Source: Candidatus Woesearchaeota archaeon
Lineage (GTDB): Archaea > Nanobdellota > Nanobdellia > Woesearchaeales > UBA10216
Direction: 5' to 3'
Assembly: GCA_016192945.1 (NCBI GenBank)
Contig: JACPTE010000010.1
Span: 1 to 50,343 of the forward strand
DNA: 50,343 bases
In this document: positions 7,289-15,141 of the stretch, piece after piece
Numbering within the stretch: the stretch's first letter is position 1
Layout: each line of letters begins with the position of its first letter
Program-made: the position numbers and the translations under genes
The notes under the pieces: model-generated
What the model was told of the DNA's origin: nothing
Database searches by the model: none
Seen by the model: only the letters and a program-made list of their open reading frames with translations

Positions 7289-8203
7289 TCACTGTATTTT
7301 GGCAACGAAAACATCCCCTGAATGCATTCTAAGGGCATCAGATATCCTGCGGGCGTCTTCCGGAGCGGATAATGCAATAACGCATCCACCCCTGCCAGCG
7401 CCTGTCAGTTTCGCCCCCAATGCGCCGCTTTTAACAGCAGCCTCCACAAGCATTTCAATCTCTGGTGAGGAAACTTTAATCTTCCTAAGCAGCTGGTGGT
7501 CCTGTCCCATCAGCATTCCCAGCTTATCAAGATTTCCAGTTTCCATGCACTTCCTTCCCTGCTCGGATACCTTTTCAATATCCCTGAAAATGCCATCATA
7601 TTTTTCAGGCTCTGCATCCCTTGCAGCCCTGACTTCTGCAACCACTTCCCTTGTTGAGGATGAGATTCCTGTGAATGCTACCACAATGGTTAGCGGCTTT
7701 TTTGGTTTTATGAACTCTGGCGGCTTGCCCTTGATGAAGTATATGGGCTTTTCCCATGCAGAGACTGTTGTGTCTATCCCGCTTGGAGTTCCATGGAAGA
7801 TTTTCTCCATCTCATAGGCAATCTCAGCAATCCTGCCTGTGGCAGGCTGAATTCCCTCCATTTCAGCAAGCCCTCTTGCAATCGCCACATTGAGGGCTGC
7901 CGAGCTGCCCAGCCCGGCCTTCATTGGAAATCCTGAGCTTATCCCAATTTCCAGTTTCCTGACAGAATCAAGAAGCTGGCCAGCTACCTTTAGTGACTGG
8001 ATAATCTTTTCTGCATCTTCAGGCCCTACCGGGGCTTTCACCTGGTAGCTATCAGCATCTTTTAGCCTTACATTAAGCCTCAGGCTCGGCAGCGGGACTG
8101 CAATGGCAGGATGCCCATAAACTGCTGAGTGCTCTCCAAGGAGAATCAGCTTTGCACACGCACTCGCCTCTGCATTTTTTTTTGTCATCCCGGCCTTTTC
8201 CAT
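7289..8203 (-). CDS. mvk: Mevalonate kinase
   Basis: This GHMP-family kinase phosphorylates mevalonate with ATP. Visible motifs are KLILLGEHSAVYGHPAIAVP near residues 18-37, the phosphate-binding loop GFPMKAGLGSSAALNVA near residues 92-108, the catalytic Asp region FHGTPSGIDTTVSAW, and motif 3 AKLTGAGRGGCVIAL. Length (304 aa) is normal for archaeal enzymes. It starts 1 nt after the HMG-CoA reductase stop, inside the mevalonate operon. Confidence 0.93.
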   Translation of the reverse strand: MEKAGMTKKNAEASACAKLILLGEHSAVYGHPAIAVPLPSLRLNVRLKDADSYQVKAPVGPEDAEKIIQSLKVAGQLLDSVRKLEIGISSGFPMKAGLGSSAALNVAIARGLAEMEGIQPATGRIAEIAYEMEKIFHGTPSGIDTTVSAWEKPIYFIKGKPPEFIKPKKPLTIVVAFTGISSSTREVVAEVRAARDAEPEKYDGIFRDIEKVSEQGRKCMETGNLDKLGMLMGQDHQLLRKIKVSSPEIEMLVEAAVKSGALGAKLTGAGRGGCVIALSAPEDARRISDALRMHSGDVFVAKIQ

Positions 8204-8204
8204 A

Positions 8205-9434
8205 CTATCTGTTCAGCCTCCTGTGCGCGTCAACAAGCTGCCTTGATGAGTGGGCTGCAAGCAGCGAAATCTCGCCTGCCAGCACACCTGATGCAACAAC
8301 CTCAGCCAGCTGGCTCGCGTTTTCACCCGGGTTTCCTGATTTCCTGATTCCAATCAGGCTTATGCACTCCTGCTGGGCTGGAAGCCTTGTTCCCCCGCCA
8401 ACAGTGCCTACCTGTATTGCGGGCATTGATACAGATACCTTCAGGCTATTGCCCTGCCTTTCCATCCAGGTGACTCCGTGAGAGCCTTCAACAACATGCG
8501 CCATGTCCTGGCCTGTTGCAAGGTAAACTGCTGCAACTACATTTGCAAAGTGCGAATTAAGCCCATAGCTTCCTGCAATGGACGAGCCTATTATGTTCTT
8601 GTAAATATTCAGGTTTTCCATATCTTCAGGCGTTGACTTAAGCACATCCCGGACAACATCACCTTTCAGCAACGCCCCTGCAACAACATGCCTTCCCCTG
8701 CCTTCCCTTAATGTAATTGAGGATGGCTTCTTGTCCACGCACAGGTTTCCTGACACAGAGAGGTATCTTATTCCACTGACTTTTCCCTCAAGATATATGC
8801 ATACGTTCTGGGCTGCAATGCTTATCATGTTCATTCCCATTGCATCGCCGGTATCAGCGCTCATCCTGAGCCATATCAAGCTGTCATAAACAAATGGCTC
8901 AATACCCTTAAGCTTCAGGAATCTGCTTTCCTGCTCAGCAATCTTTTTTACAGCCCCATAATTCTCCTGAAGGAATCTTATCAGGCTTGCAGCTGCTTCA
9001 GGGGACTCTGCTTTCATAAGCGGAGCCCTTGTCTGGCCTGTTTTGACTATTCTTGCCTTTACGCCGCCGCTCTTGTTAAGCGCACTGCATCCCCTGTTCA
9101 CAGATGCTACAAGCGCCCCCTCTGTTGTTGCCAATGGTATCAGCGCCCTTCCCCTGAAAAAACTCCCTTTTATCTCAAGAGGGCCTGCAATACCGAGAGG
9201 CACCTGGACAGAGCCAATCATGTTCTCTATGTTTCCCCTTGCCTTTTCAGGCTCCAGGGAGCCTGATTTTATTGCAGGGATGCCTGCTTCTGAGAATTCT
9301 TTTTCAATGAATTCTGCCCTTACCCTGACTGCCTGAGCCCTGGACAGGAAATTCTCCAGCTCATAAGCCCTGATTTTCCCGTTTTTCAGGCCTTCAAGAA
9401 TCTTCTTTTCAGGCAAGGACGAATTTGTAGCCAT
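8205..9434 (-). CDS. hmgA: HMG-CoA reductase (class I, NADPH)
   Basis: The enzyme makes mevalonate from HMG-CoA, the committed step of isoprenoid lipid synthesis. Visible signatures are NMIGSVQVPLGIAGPL, the catalytic-Glu segment PLATTEGALVAS, the Lys segment CVDKKPSSIT, the Asp-containing motif TGDAMGMNM, the dinucleotide-site loop VGTVGGGTRLPAQ, and a C-terminal His region (LLAAHSSRQL). The 409 residues match archaeal class I enzymes without the eukaryotic membrane domain. It overlaps the DUF35 gene by 26 nt. Confidence 0.96.
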   Translation of the reverse strand: MATNSSLPEKKILEGLKNGKIRAYELENFLSRAQAVRVRAEFIEKEFSEAGIPAIKSGSLEPEKARGNIENMIGSVQVPLGIAGPLEIKGSFFRGRALIPLATTEGALVASVNRGCSALNKSGGVKARIVKTGQTRAPLMKAESPEAAASLIRFLQENYGAVKKIAEQESRFLKLKGIEPFVYDSLIWLRMSADTGDAMGMNMISIAAQNVCIYLEGKVSGIRYLSVSGNLCVDKKPSSITLREGRGRHVVAGALLKGDVVRDVLKSTPEDMENLNIYKNIIGSSIAGSYGLNSHFANVVAAVYLATGQDMAHVVEGSHGVTWMERQGNSLKVSVSMPAIQVGTVGGGTRLPAQQECISLIGIRKSGNPGENASQLAEVVASGVLAGEISLLAAHSSRQLVDAHRRLNR

Positions 9435-9816
9435 ACCTTATCAGCCCTTCCTCTCCCTCTTCGGAAATCTTCCTGAAAACAGCCTTTACACGCGCTCCTA
9501 TTTTCATTTCCTCTGGCTCACAGTCAGCCATCTGGGCAGTGACCATCGGGCCTTCCATGAGCTTGACTATTGAGATGATGTAAGGGCTGTTGCAGACAAG
9601 CTTTTCATTTTCGCTGTCATCGTTGAATCCCTGCCTTACCACGGTGTATGTGACGACTTCCCCGGCGCCTTCAAATACCCGCTCTGAAATCTCCTGGGAG
9701 CCGCACTTCTTGCAGACCTTTGAGGCTGGAAAATAGAGGCTGCTGCACTTCATGCATTCGCTTCCTGCAAGGCTGTAGAATGATGGCATCCTGCGCCATA
9801 TGTTTGCGGGCATCAT
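9409..9816 (-). CDS. DUF35 OB-fold/Zn-ribbon protein, thiolase/HMG-CoA synthase partner
   Basis: The 135-residue protein has an N-terminal rubredoxin-like zinc ribbon (CMKCSSLYFPASKVCKKC, two CxxC pairs) followed by an OB fold (GAGEVVTYTVVRQ, IGARVKAVFRKI). In archaea DUF35 proteins bridge acetoacetyl-CoA thiolase and HMG-CoA synthase in a substrate-channelling complex. This gene sits immediately after both of those genes, overlapping the thiolase stop, which supports the same role. Confidence 0.92.
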   Translation of the reverse strand: MMPANIWRRMPSFYSLAGSECMKCSSLYFPASKVCKKCGSQEISERVFEGAGEVVTYTVVRQGFNDDSENEKLVCNSPYIISIVKLMEGPMVTAQMADCEPEEMKIGARVKAVFRKISEEGEEGLIRYGYKFVLA

Positions 9817-10973
9817 TACCTCCCGAAAATGTGGACAACTGCTGTTGCTCCTGAGCCGCCCACATTGTGCGTAAGTATCCTTTGCGAGTTTGTGTTGTTG
9901 AAGGCATCTCCCCTGAGCTGCATGGTGGCCTCTATTGCCTGCGCTATTCCTGATGCCCCAATCGGATGCCCCTTTGCCTTCAGCCCACCTGACGGGTTCA
10001 CCGGGATTTTCGCGCCAATCTCTGTGAGACCCTCTTCAACGAGCTTCCCGCCTTTTCCTTTCTCAACAAACCCCAGGTCTTCAAGGGCAAGTACCTCTGC
10101 TATTGTGAAGCAGTCATGAAGCTCAAGGCAGTCAATATCCCTGATGCTTGACCTCGCCTGCCTGAATGCCTCCCTTCCTGCAACAGCAGATGCCTTCAGC
10201 GAAACCAGGTCTTCCCTGTTGTGAAGCGAGATGCTGTCAGATGCCTGTGCGCTGGCCTCAATCCATACAGGAGTGTCGCATGCCTTCCTTGCAAGCTCTT
10301 CAGAGGCAATAACCACTGCTGCGGCGCCGTCTGATATTGGGGCGCAGTCAAGGAGCTTTATAGGGTCGGCAACCTTTGCAGAGTTCATGACATCATCAAC
10401 TTTTATGCTCTTCCTTAAATGCGCATACGGGTTGTTGAGCGCATTCCTGTGGTTCTTCACAGCCACCATTGCAAGCTGCTCTTCGCTCGTGCTGAAGCGG
10501 TGCATGTGCATCCTTGCAATCATTGCATAAAGCCCTGGGAATGTTGCGCCTATGCTCGCCTCATAATCCTGCGAAGAGGCTGTGGAGAGTATCCTTGTTG
10601 ACATTGTAGAGGTTACATCAGTCATCTTCTCAACACCTGCTGCAATGACTGCATCATACATTCCGCTCTTTACAGCAAGGTAAGCCTGCCTCAGAGACAC
10701 TGCTCCTGACGCGCAGGCAGCCTCAACCCTCGTGCTCGGTATCGGGGCGAGCCCTGATGAGTCCGCAATAAGGCTTGAGATGTGCTCCTGCCTTGTAAAA
10801 AGCCCTGATGACATGTTTCCTATGTAAAGGGCCTCTATCTGCTTCCTGTCCAGGCCGGAGTCCTCAATCGCCTTCATGTTAGCCTCTACAGCGAGCTCTA
10901 CAAGGCCCTGGTTCCAAAGCTGGCCGAACTTTGTCATGCCTGCCCCAATTATAGCAACCCTTCCCATGAGCAT
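9816..10973 (-). CDS. Acetyl-CoA acetyltransferase (archaeal thiolase)
   Basis: This enzyme condenses two acetyl-CoA to acetoacetyl-CoA, the first step of the mevalonate route. The nucleophilic Cys lies in VEAACASGAVSLRQA near residue 87. The conserved ELHDCF-TIAEVLA block, the catalytic His in LKAKGHPIGASG, and the C-terminal HNVGGSGATAVVHIFGR are all present. Length (about 385 aa) is normal for SCP2-type archaeal thiolases. Start options are GTG 10976, ATG 10973 or ATG 10967 (MGRVAIIGAG); all overlap or abut the HMG-CoA synthase stop. Confidence 0.93.
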   Translation of the reverse strand: MLMGRVAIIGAGMTKFGQLWNQGLVELAVEANMKAIEDSGLDRKQIEALYIGNMSSGLFTRQEHISSLIADSSGLAPIPSTRVEAACASGAVSLRQAYLAVKSGMYDAVIAAGVEKMTDVTSTMSTRILSTASSQDYEASIGATFPGLYAMIARMHMHRFSTSEEQLAMVAVKNHRNALNNPYAHLRKSIKVDDVMNSAKVADPIKLLDCAPISDGAAAVVIASEELARKACDTPVWIEASAQASDSISLHNREDLVSLKASAVAGREAFRQARSSIRDIDCLELHDCFTIAEVLALEDLGFVEKGKGGKLVEEGLTEIGAKIPVNPSGGLKAKGHPIGASGIAQAIEATMQLRGDAFNNTNSQRILTHNVGGSGATAVVHIFGR

Positions 10974-12013
10974 CACGCATACTTCTTGGACTGCCTTGCA
11001 TATTTCTCGTAAGGCAGGTAAACAGTGTTCTTCATCATGTCCTTCACTTTCATGAAGGATTTCCTCGCCTCAGGAAGAAGCCCTGTTGCCTCAAAAACAA
11101 ACCCGTCAGCGCCAGCCCCTGAGCCGTAAGACACCAGAAGGATTCTCTGGCTGCTCTCAGCCTCATCCAGGACTGAGCACAGCCCTATAAGGGATGATGC
11201 AGAATAGCAGTTCCCTATTTCCCTTACAAGCAGGCCGTTTTGCGTCTGCCTTTCAGTGAATCCAAGCATCCTTGCAGCCTCAACAGGAAATTTTCCGTTG
11301 GGCTGGTGAAATACAACATGAGCAAAATCATCAGGCCTGCTTGAGGTCATCTCCATGATTTTTTGCGTGCACTCAACAATGTGCCTGTAGTAAGCAGGCT
11401 TTCCGGTGAACTGCCCTCCGTGCTTTGGGTAGGGCTGGTTCTGCCTTCTCCAGAAATCAGGAGTATCTGTGGTGAAGGAGTAAGTTGCTTCAATCCTCGC
11501 CAGTATGTTTTCTGAGCCCAGCAGCATTGAAGCGCTTCCTGCTGATGCAGTGCACTCCAGGGCGTCATTGGGGTTTGCCTGCGCAACATCTGTTCCAATG
11601 GCAAGCCCGTAGCCAATCATGCCTGATTTTATCATGCTGTATACAATTTGCATTGATGATGTTCCTGCCTGGCACGCGAACTCCAGGTCAGCCGAGAACA
11701 GGCCCCTGCTCAGCCGCAATGCCTCTGCAACAATAGTTGCTGTCGGCTTGACTGCATAAGGGTGCGATTCAGAGCCTATGAACAGGGCCTGTATGCTGCT
11801 TCCCTGCACTTTTCCCATTGACAGGGCATGCTTTGAAGCCTCAACAGCCATGGTAGCAGAGTCCTCGTCAATCCCAGGCACAGCCTTCTCATTGACGCAC
11901 AGGCTCTTCTTCAAAGAATCAGCATCCCTGCCCCAGCTCCTGGCAATCTCATCAACCTTTATCCTGAACTTAGGAATATACGCGCCATAGCCTGCAATCC
12001 CAACATCTTTCAT
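10973..12013 (-). CDS. Hydroxymethylglutaryl-CoA synthase (archaeal)
   Basis: The enzyme condenses acetoacetyl-CoA with acetyl-CoA to HMG-CoA. The nucleophilic Cys is at residue 114 in LEFACQAGTSSMQ. The Glu-containing strand IDEDSATMAVEAS and the His segment VVFHQPNGKFPVEAARMLG are visible. The ATG at 12013 (MKDVGIAGYGAYIPKF) is preferred over an upstream TTG because the family begins this way and a GGGGGTG Shine-Dalgarno (12024-12030) is well placed. TATA-like elements lie at about 12055 and 12090, so this unit may have its own promoter. Confidence 0.94.
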   Translation of the reverse strand: MKDVGIAGYGAYIPKFRIKVDEIARSWGRDADSLKKSLCVNEKAVPGIDEDSATMAVEASKHALSMGKVQGSSIQALFIGSESHPYAVKPTATIVAEALRLSRGLFSADLEFACQAGTSSMQIVYSMIKSGMIGYGLAIGTDVAQANPNDALECTASAGSASMLLGSENILARIEATYSFTTDTPDFWRRQNQPYPKHGGQFTGKPAYYRHIVECTQKIMEMTSSRPDDFAHVVFHQPNGKFPVEAARMLGFTERQTQNGLLVREIGNCYSASSLIGLCSVLDEAESSQRILLVSYGSGAGADGFVFEATGLLPEARKSFMKVKDMMKNTVYLPYEKYARQSKKYA

Positions 12014-12120
12014 AGACAAGTTGCACCCCCTGCAATCATGCTTCTCCCTTATTTATTAAATCTTTCCCTAAAAAGGCATCATAATGGGTATTTATATGTA
12101 GTGGTTCCCAAATTCACAAC

Positions 12121-13101
12121 TCAAGCCACCACTTCAGCGCCCTTCCCTGGCGAGCTTGCAACAATCCTCTCAGCGAGGCCTTTTATAGAATGGATAACCC
12201 TGTTTACATTCTGCTCTGTTGTGAATATGTGCGCATTAGGGCCTGCGTCAAATGAATAGCCTGCTATCATCCCATTTTCCCTGTTAAGCTCGTTTACCCT
12301 CTTCATTATTTCCCTTGAGGATTCGTTGATGTAAATAAGCGGGGGCTTTGTGTCTGCCATTGAGGCGTGAAGGCTGTCGCTTTCTTCCATCGCCAGCCTG
12401 AATAGCTGCCCGGCATCCCTTCCCAATATCGCCTGCCGCACCCTTGAGACTGTCCCGGGCAGTTTCTTCAGCCTTTCCCTGTAAAGGCTGCTTGTCTCTA
12501 AGGTGAGCTTCATCCCATCTGTTGAGCTAACAGGCTTCTTTTCCTCTGACACGACTGCAGTGACAATCCTGAAGTCCTTCCAGTGGCTTTCATCAGCAAC
12601 CTGGACTGCATAGCTGTCAGAACCGTCTTCATCCTGCCCCTTTTTCCACCAGGCAAAACCCCCTATTACAGACCTGCTTGCAGAGCCAGAGCCGAGCCTT
12701 GCTGCGATTGACAGCTCCCTGCTATCCAGCTGGAGGTTAAGGGCAGCTGCCGCTGCTGCTGACAGGGCAGCATACCCTGATGCAGATGATGCCATCCCTG
12801 ATGACTTTGGAAAATTATTTCTTGAGATTATCCGGGCATTCATGCCTGTTTTTGCCTTTTTCCTGAGGCAATCAAGGACGAGAGCTACGTTTTTCATTTC
12901 CCTTTCAGATGCTTCTGCCCCATCAAGCTGCATTGAATCAGCGGAAAAGGCTTTTGAAAACTCAACAGTTGTTTCAGAATAAAGGCTCCTGTCAAGAGTC
13001 ACTGATATGCTGTCGTTCATTGGCAGCTTGAGCCTCTCATCCCTCTTTCCCCAATACTTGACTATTGCGATATTTGGGGATGCTATTGCTGTTGCCTTCA
13101 A
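12121..13101 (-). CDS. mvaD: Diphosphomevalonate decarboxylase
   Basis: This GHMP-family enzyme converts mevalonate 5-diphosphate to isopentenyl diphosphate. The N-terminal SPNIAIVKYWGKRD and PMNDSISVTL, the phosphate loop SSGMASSASGYAAL, the SGSASRSVIGGFAWW block, and the catalytic-Asp segment GYSFDAGPNAHIF (normally YTFDAGPNA) are all present in 326 residues. It overlaps the upstream kinase by 4 nt (ATGA). The related phosphomevalonate decarboxylase is the alternative; co-occurrence with a phosphomevalonate kinase-like gene favours the classical substrate. Confidence 0.9.
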   Translation of the reverse strand: MKATAIASPNIAIVKYWGKRDERLKLPMNDSISVTLDRSLYSETTVEFSKAFSADSMQLDGAEASEREMKNVALVLDCLRKKAKTGMNARIISRNNFPKSSGMASSASGYAALSAAAAAALNLQLDSRELSIAARLGSGSASRSVIGGFAWWKKGQDEDGSDSYAVQVADESHWKDFRIVTAVVSEEKKPVSSTDGMKLTLETSSLYRERLKKLPGTVSRVRQAILGRDAGQLFRLAMEESDSLHASMADTKPPLIYINESSREIMKRVNELNRENGMIAGYSFDAGPNAHIFTTEQNVNRVIHSIKGLAERIVASSPGKGAEVVA

Positions 13102-14096
13102 TTCCCCTCACCCATAATCCTTGCTCCTGGAACATTTGCCAGACAGCTTATGACTGTACCTCCTGCCTTTGTTATTGCATCAGCCACGCTTTCCTGCTTT
13201 TCTTCAGGAGCCAGAGAAATCATGCAGTCCCCGACTCCTGCGCCTGACAGCTTCGCCCCATACGCACCTGCATCAAGGGCTGCTTTTATCAGACTCTCCA
13301 GTATTTCAGAGCTGACCCCGCAGGACTCTGAGGGGGACCTGAATTTCCTCAGGATTCCCTGGTTCTGGTTCATCAGCTCGCCAAGAGCCTGCCAGTTTTC
13401 GGATTCAATGGCCTTTTTGCCATTAATGACAATCCTGTTTATTTCATCAAACAGGCCTTCGTAATAATCCGGCTGGTTCCTGATGCTTTCTGCAACCTGC
13501 CTCACTATGTCCACTGTGCTTGCAGGGATGCCTGTGTATCCAATAACTAGGCCCAGCTTATCGCATTTCAGGGGAGCAGGCTCTCCCCGCCTGTAAAGAA
13601 GCGTGCCGCCATAAATTGCTGCTGCAACGTCAAAGCCCGAGCCAACTTTCTGAACATCCAGGACAGTCTTGAATGCCAGCTCAAACATTTCCTGCCTGCT
13701 CATGTTTTTGGAATGGAAGTGGCTTAATGCCACGATAGTTGCCGCTGTCACTGATGCTGATGAGCCAAGCCCGACTTTCCTGCCTGCTGTAACTATGCTT
13801 TCTGTTGCTATCCTCACAGGCGCTGTGATGCTGAACCTTTCACAGAAGTTCTTCACTGCAAATGCGGCGAAGGCTACCTGCTTCGGAAAATCAGACTCCC
13901 GGACATCCACTGCCTGGCTGAACCCCAAGTCCCTGGCATCAAAATAAAATTCATCAGAAGGCGAAACAGAAGCCCTGACTGGAGCATCAACCGCGGTTAC
14001 AATGCAGTTCCTTCCATAGACAACTGCGTGCTCGCCCAGAAGCATCAGCTTTCCCGGAGCCTGGGCCGTAACCATCTCCTTTTTGTGGGCTTTCAT
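13098..14096 (-). CDS. Phosphomevalonate kinase (GHMP family, ERG8-like)
   Basis: This second GHMP kinase of the cluster has APGKLMLLGEHAVVYGRN, the loop GRKVGLGSSASVTAATI, and GSGFDVAAAIYGGTLLYRR, which resembles the eukaryotic-type phosphomevalonate kinase segment GSGFDVAxA. It ends with GAKLSGAGVGDCMISL. Since a dedicated mevalonate kinase is already present, phosphorylation of mevalonate 5-phosphate is inferred. The ATG at 14096 is 33 nt from a minus-strand TATA (14122-14129), so it is probably leaderless and heads the PMK-MDD transcript. A redundant mevalonate kinase cannot be excluded. Confidence 0.8.
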   Translation of the reverse strand: MKAHKKEMVTAQAPGKLMLLGEHAVVYGRNCIVTAVDAPVRASVSPSDEFYFDARDLGFSQAVDVRESDFPKQVAFAAFAVKNFCERFSITAPVRIATESIVTAGRKVGLGSSASVTAATIVALSHFHSKNMSRQEMFELAFKTVLDVQKVGSGFDVAAAIYGGTLLYRRGEPAPLKCDKLGLVIGYTGIPASTVDIVRQVAESIRNQPDYYEGLFDEINRIVINGKKAIESENWQALGELMNQNQGILRKFRSPSESCGVSSEILESLIKAALDAGAYGAKLSGAGVGDCMISLAPEEKQESVADAITKAGGTVISCLANVPGARIMGEGN

Positions 14097-14195
14097 CAAC
14101 CCGGGCTTTTCAATCAGATTATATAAAATTTACTTCATCTGACTCCAGCTTCTCATAATAAAAATCGTCAGTTTCCATAAACTCACCCCTTATTG

Positions 14196-14228
14196 TATGA
14201 TGTTGTCATATGAAGTATTACTTAAGTA
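14196..14228. promoter_or_regulatory. Two palindromes in the divergent mevalonate / RHH-nucleotidyltransferase promoter region
   Basis: TATGA-TGTTG-TCATA spans 14196-14210 and TACTTAAGTA spans 14219-14228. They lie between the minus-strand TATA of the phosphomevalonate kinase transcript and the plus-strand TATA boxes (14226-14233 and 14272-14280) of the RHH-fusion gene. Small palindromes are typical RHH binding sites, so autoregulation is plausible but inferred. Confidence 0.35.
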
Positions 14229-14303
14229 TATAAACCTTTCGGTTATCCTACAATGTATTACGATTCAAAAACTTTAAATAGTAGTCTGGAAATTCGTCCA
14301 TAC

Positions 14304-15140
14304 ATGAAGGAGAGGGTAACGCTCACGCTGGATTCCGACCTTCTGAGAGAGATGGACCGGAGGGTTGACGGCTTCAAGATAAAGAACCGCTCACATGCAG
14401 TGGAGCTTCTCCTCATGCAGAGCCTTGGCAGCAATGTTCCCAAGACAGCCATAATCCTGGCAGGAGGGAGGGGCGTGAGGCTGCAGCCAATAACGCACGA
14501 GCTCCCAAAGCCGCTAATCCCCCTGCATGACAAGCCCCTTCTCCAGCATCTTATAGAGCTTCTCAGGAAATACCACATAAAAAACATCATAATATCAATA
14601 GGCTATAAAGGGGAGAAAATCAGGGAGGCCTTTGGAAACGGCAGGAAGCTGGGAATGAATATAAGCTATGTAGAGGAGGACAAGCCGCTTGGGACTGCAG
14701 GGCCATTAAAGCTTGCCAAGACATTCCTGACAGACACTTTCATAGCATGCAATGCTGATGAGCTGAAGGACATTGACATAACAGACATGTACCTGACGCA
14801 TAAGGAAAACAAGGCGTTTGCCACAATAGCCCTGACAACAGTTGAAGACCCGAGCGCATATGGAGTTGCAAGGCTTCAGGGAAACAGGATTCTTGAATTC
14901 GTTGAAAAGCCCAAAAGGGAGAAAGCCCCATCAAACCTCATAAATGCAGGGCTTTATGTAATGGAGCCTGAGGTGATAGACTATATCCCTGATGGGTTTG
15001 CAATGCTTGAGAAGGATGTTTTCCCGAAATTAGCCCAGGAAGGCAGGCTTTTCGGATACCCATTCAGCGGGCAGTGGTTTGACACAGGAACACTTGAAAG
15101 GTACGAGAAAGCCATAAAAGAATGGAAAGACCTGGAGTAA
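14304..15140 (+). CDS. Sugar-nucleotide pyrophosphorylase fused to N-terminal ribbon-helix-helix domain
   Basis: Residues 1-45 form an RHH DNA-binding domain (ERVTLTLDSDLLREMDRRV, then KNRSHAVELLLMQSL). The rest is a nucleotidyltransferase of the glucose/mannose-1-phosphate type: AIILAGGRGVRLQPIT (Mg-NTP loop), ELPKPLIPLHDKPLL, ACNADELKDID, FVEKP, and GQWFDTGTLERYEKA. It would make an NDP-sugar from sugar-1-phosphate. The phosphohexomutase gene, which supplies that substrate, starts 1 nt after its stop. TATA at 14272-14280 gives a leaderless ATG at 14304. An alternative ATG at 14253 with TATA at 14226 would add 17 residues. Confidence 0.88.
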   Translation: MKERVTLTLDSDLLREMDRRVDGFKIKNRSHAVELLLMQSLGSNVPKTAIILAGGRGVRLQPITHELPKPLIPLHDKPLLQHLIELLRKYHIKNIIISIGYKGEKIREAFGNGRKLGMNISYVEEDKPLGTAGPLKLAKTFLTDTFIACNADELKDIDITDMYLTHKENKAFATIALTTVEDPSAYGVARLQGNRILEFVEKPKREKAPSNLINAGLYVMEPEVIDYIPDGFAMLEKDVFPKLAQEGRLFGYPFSGQWFDTGTLERYEKAIKEWKDLE

Positions 15141-15141
15141 A

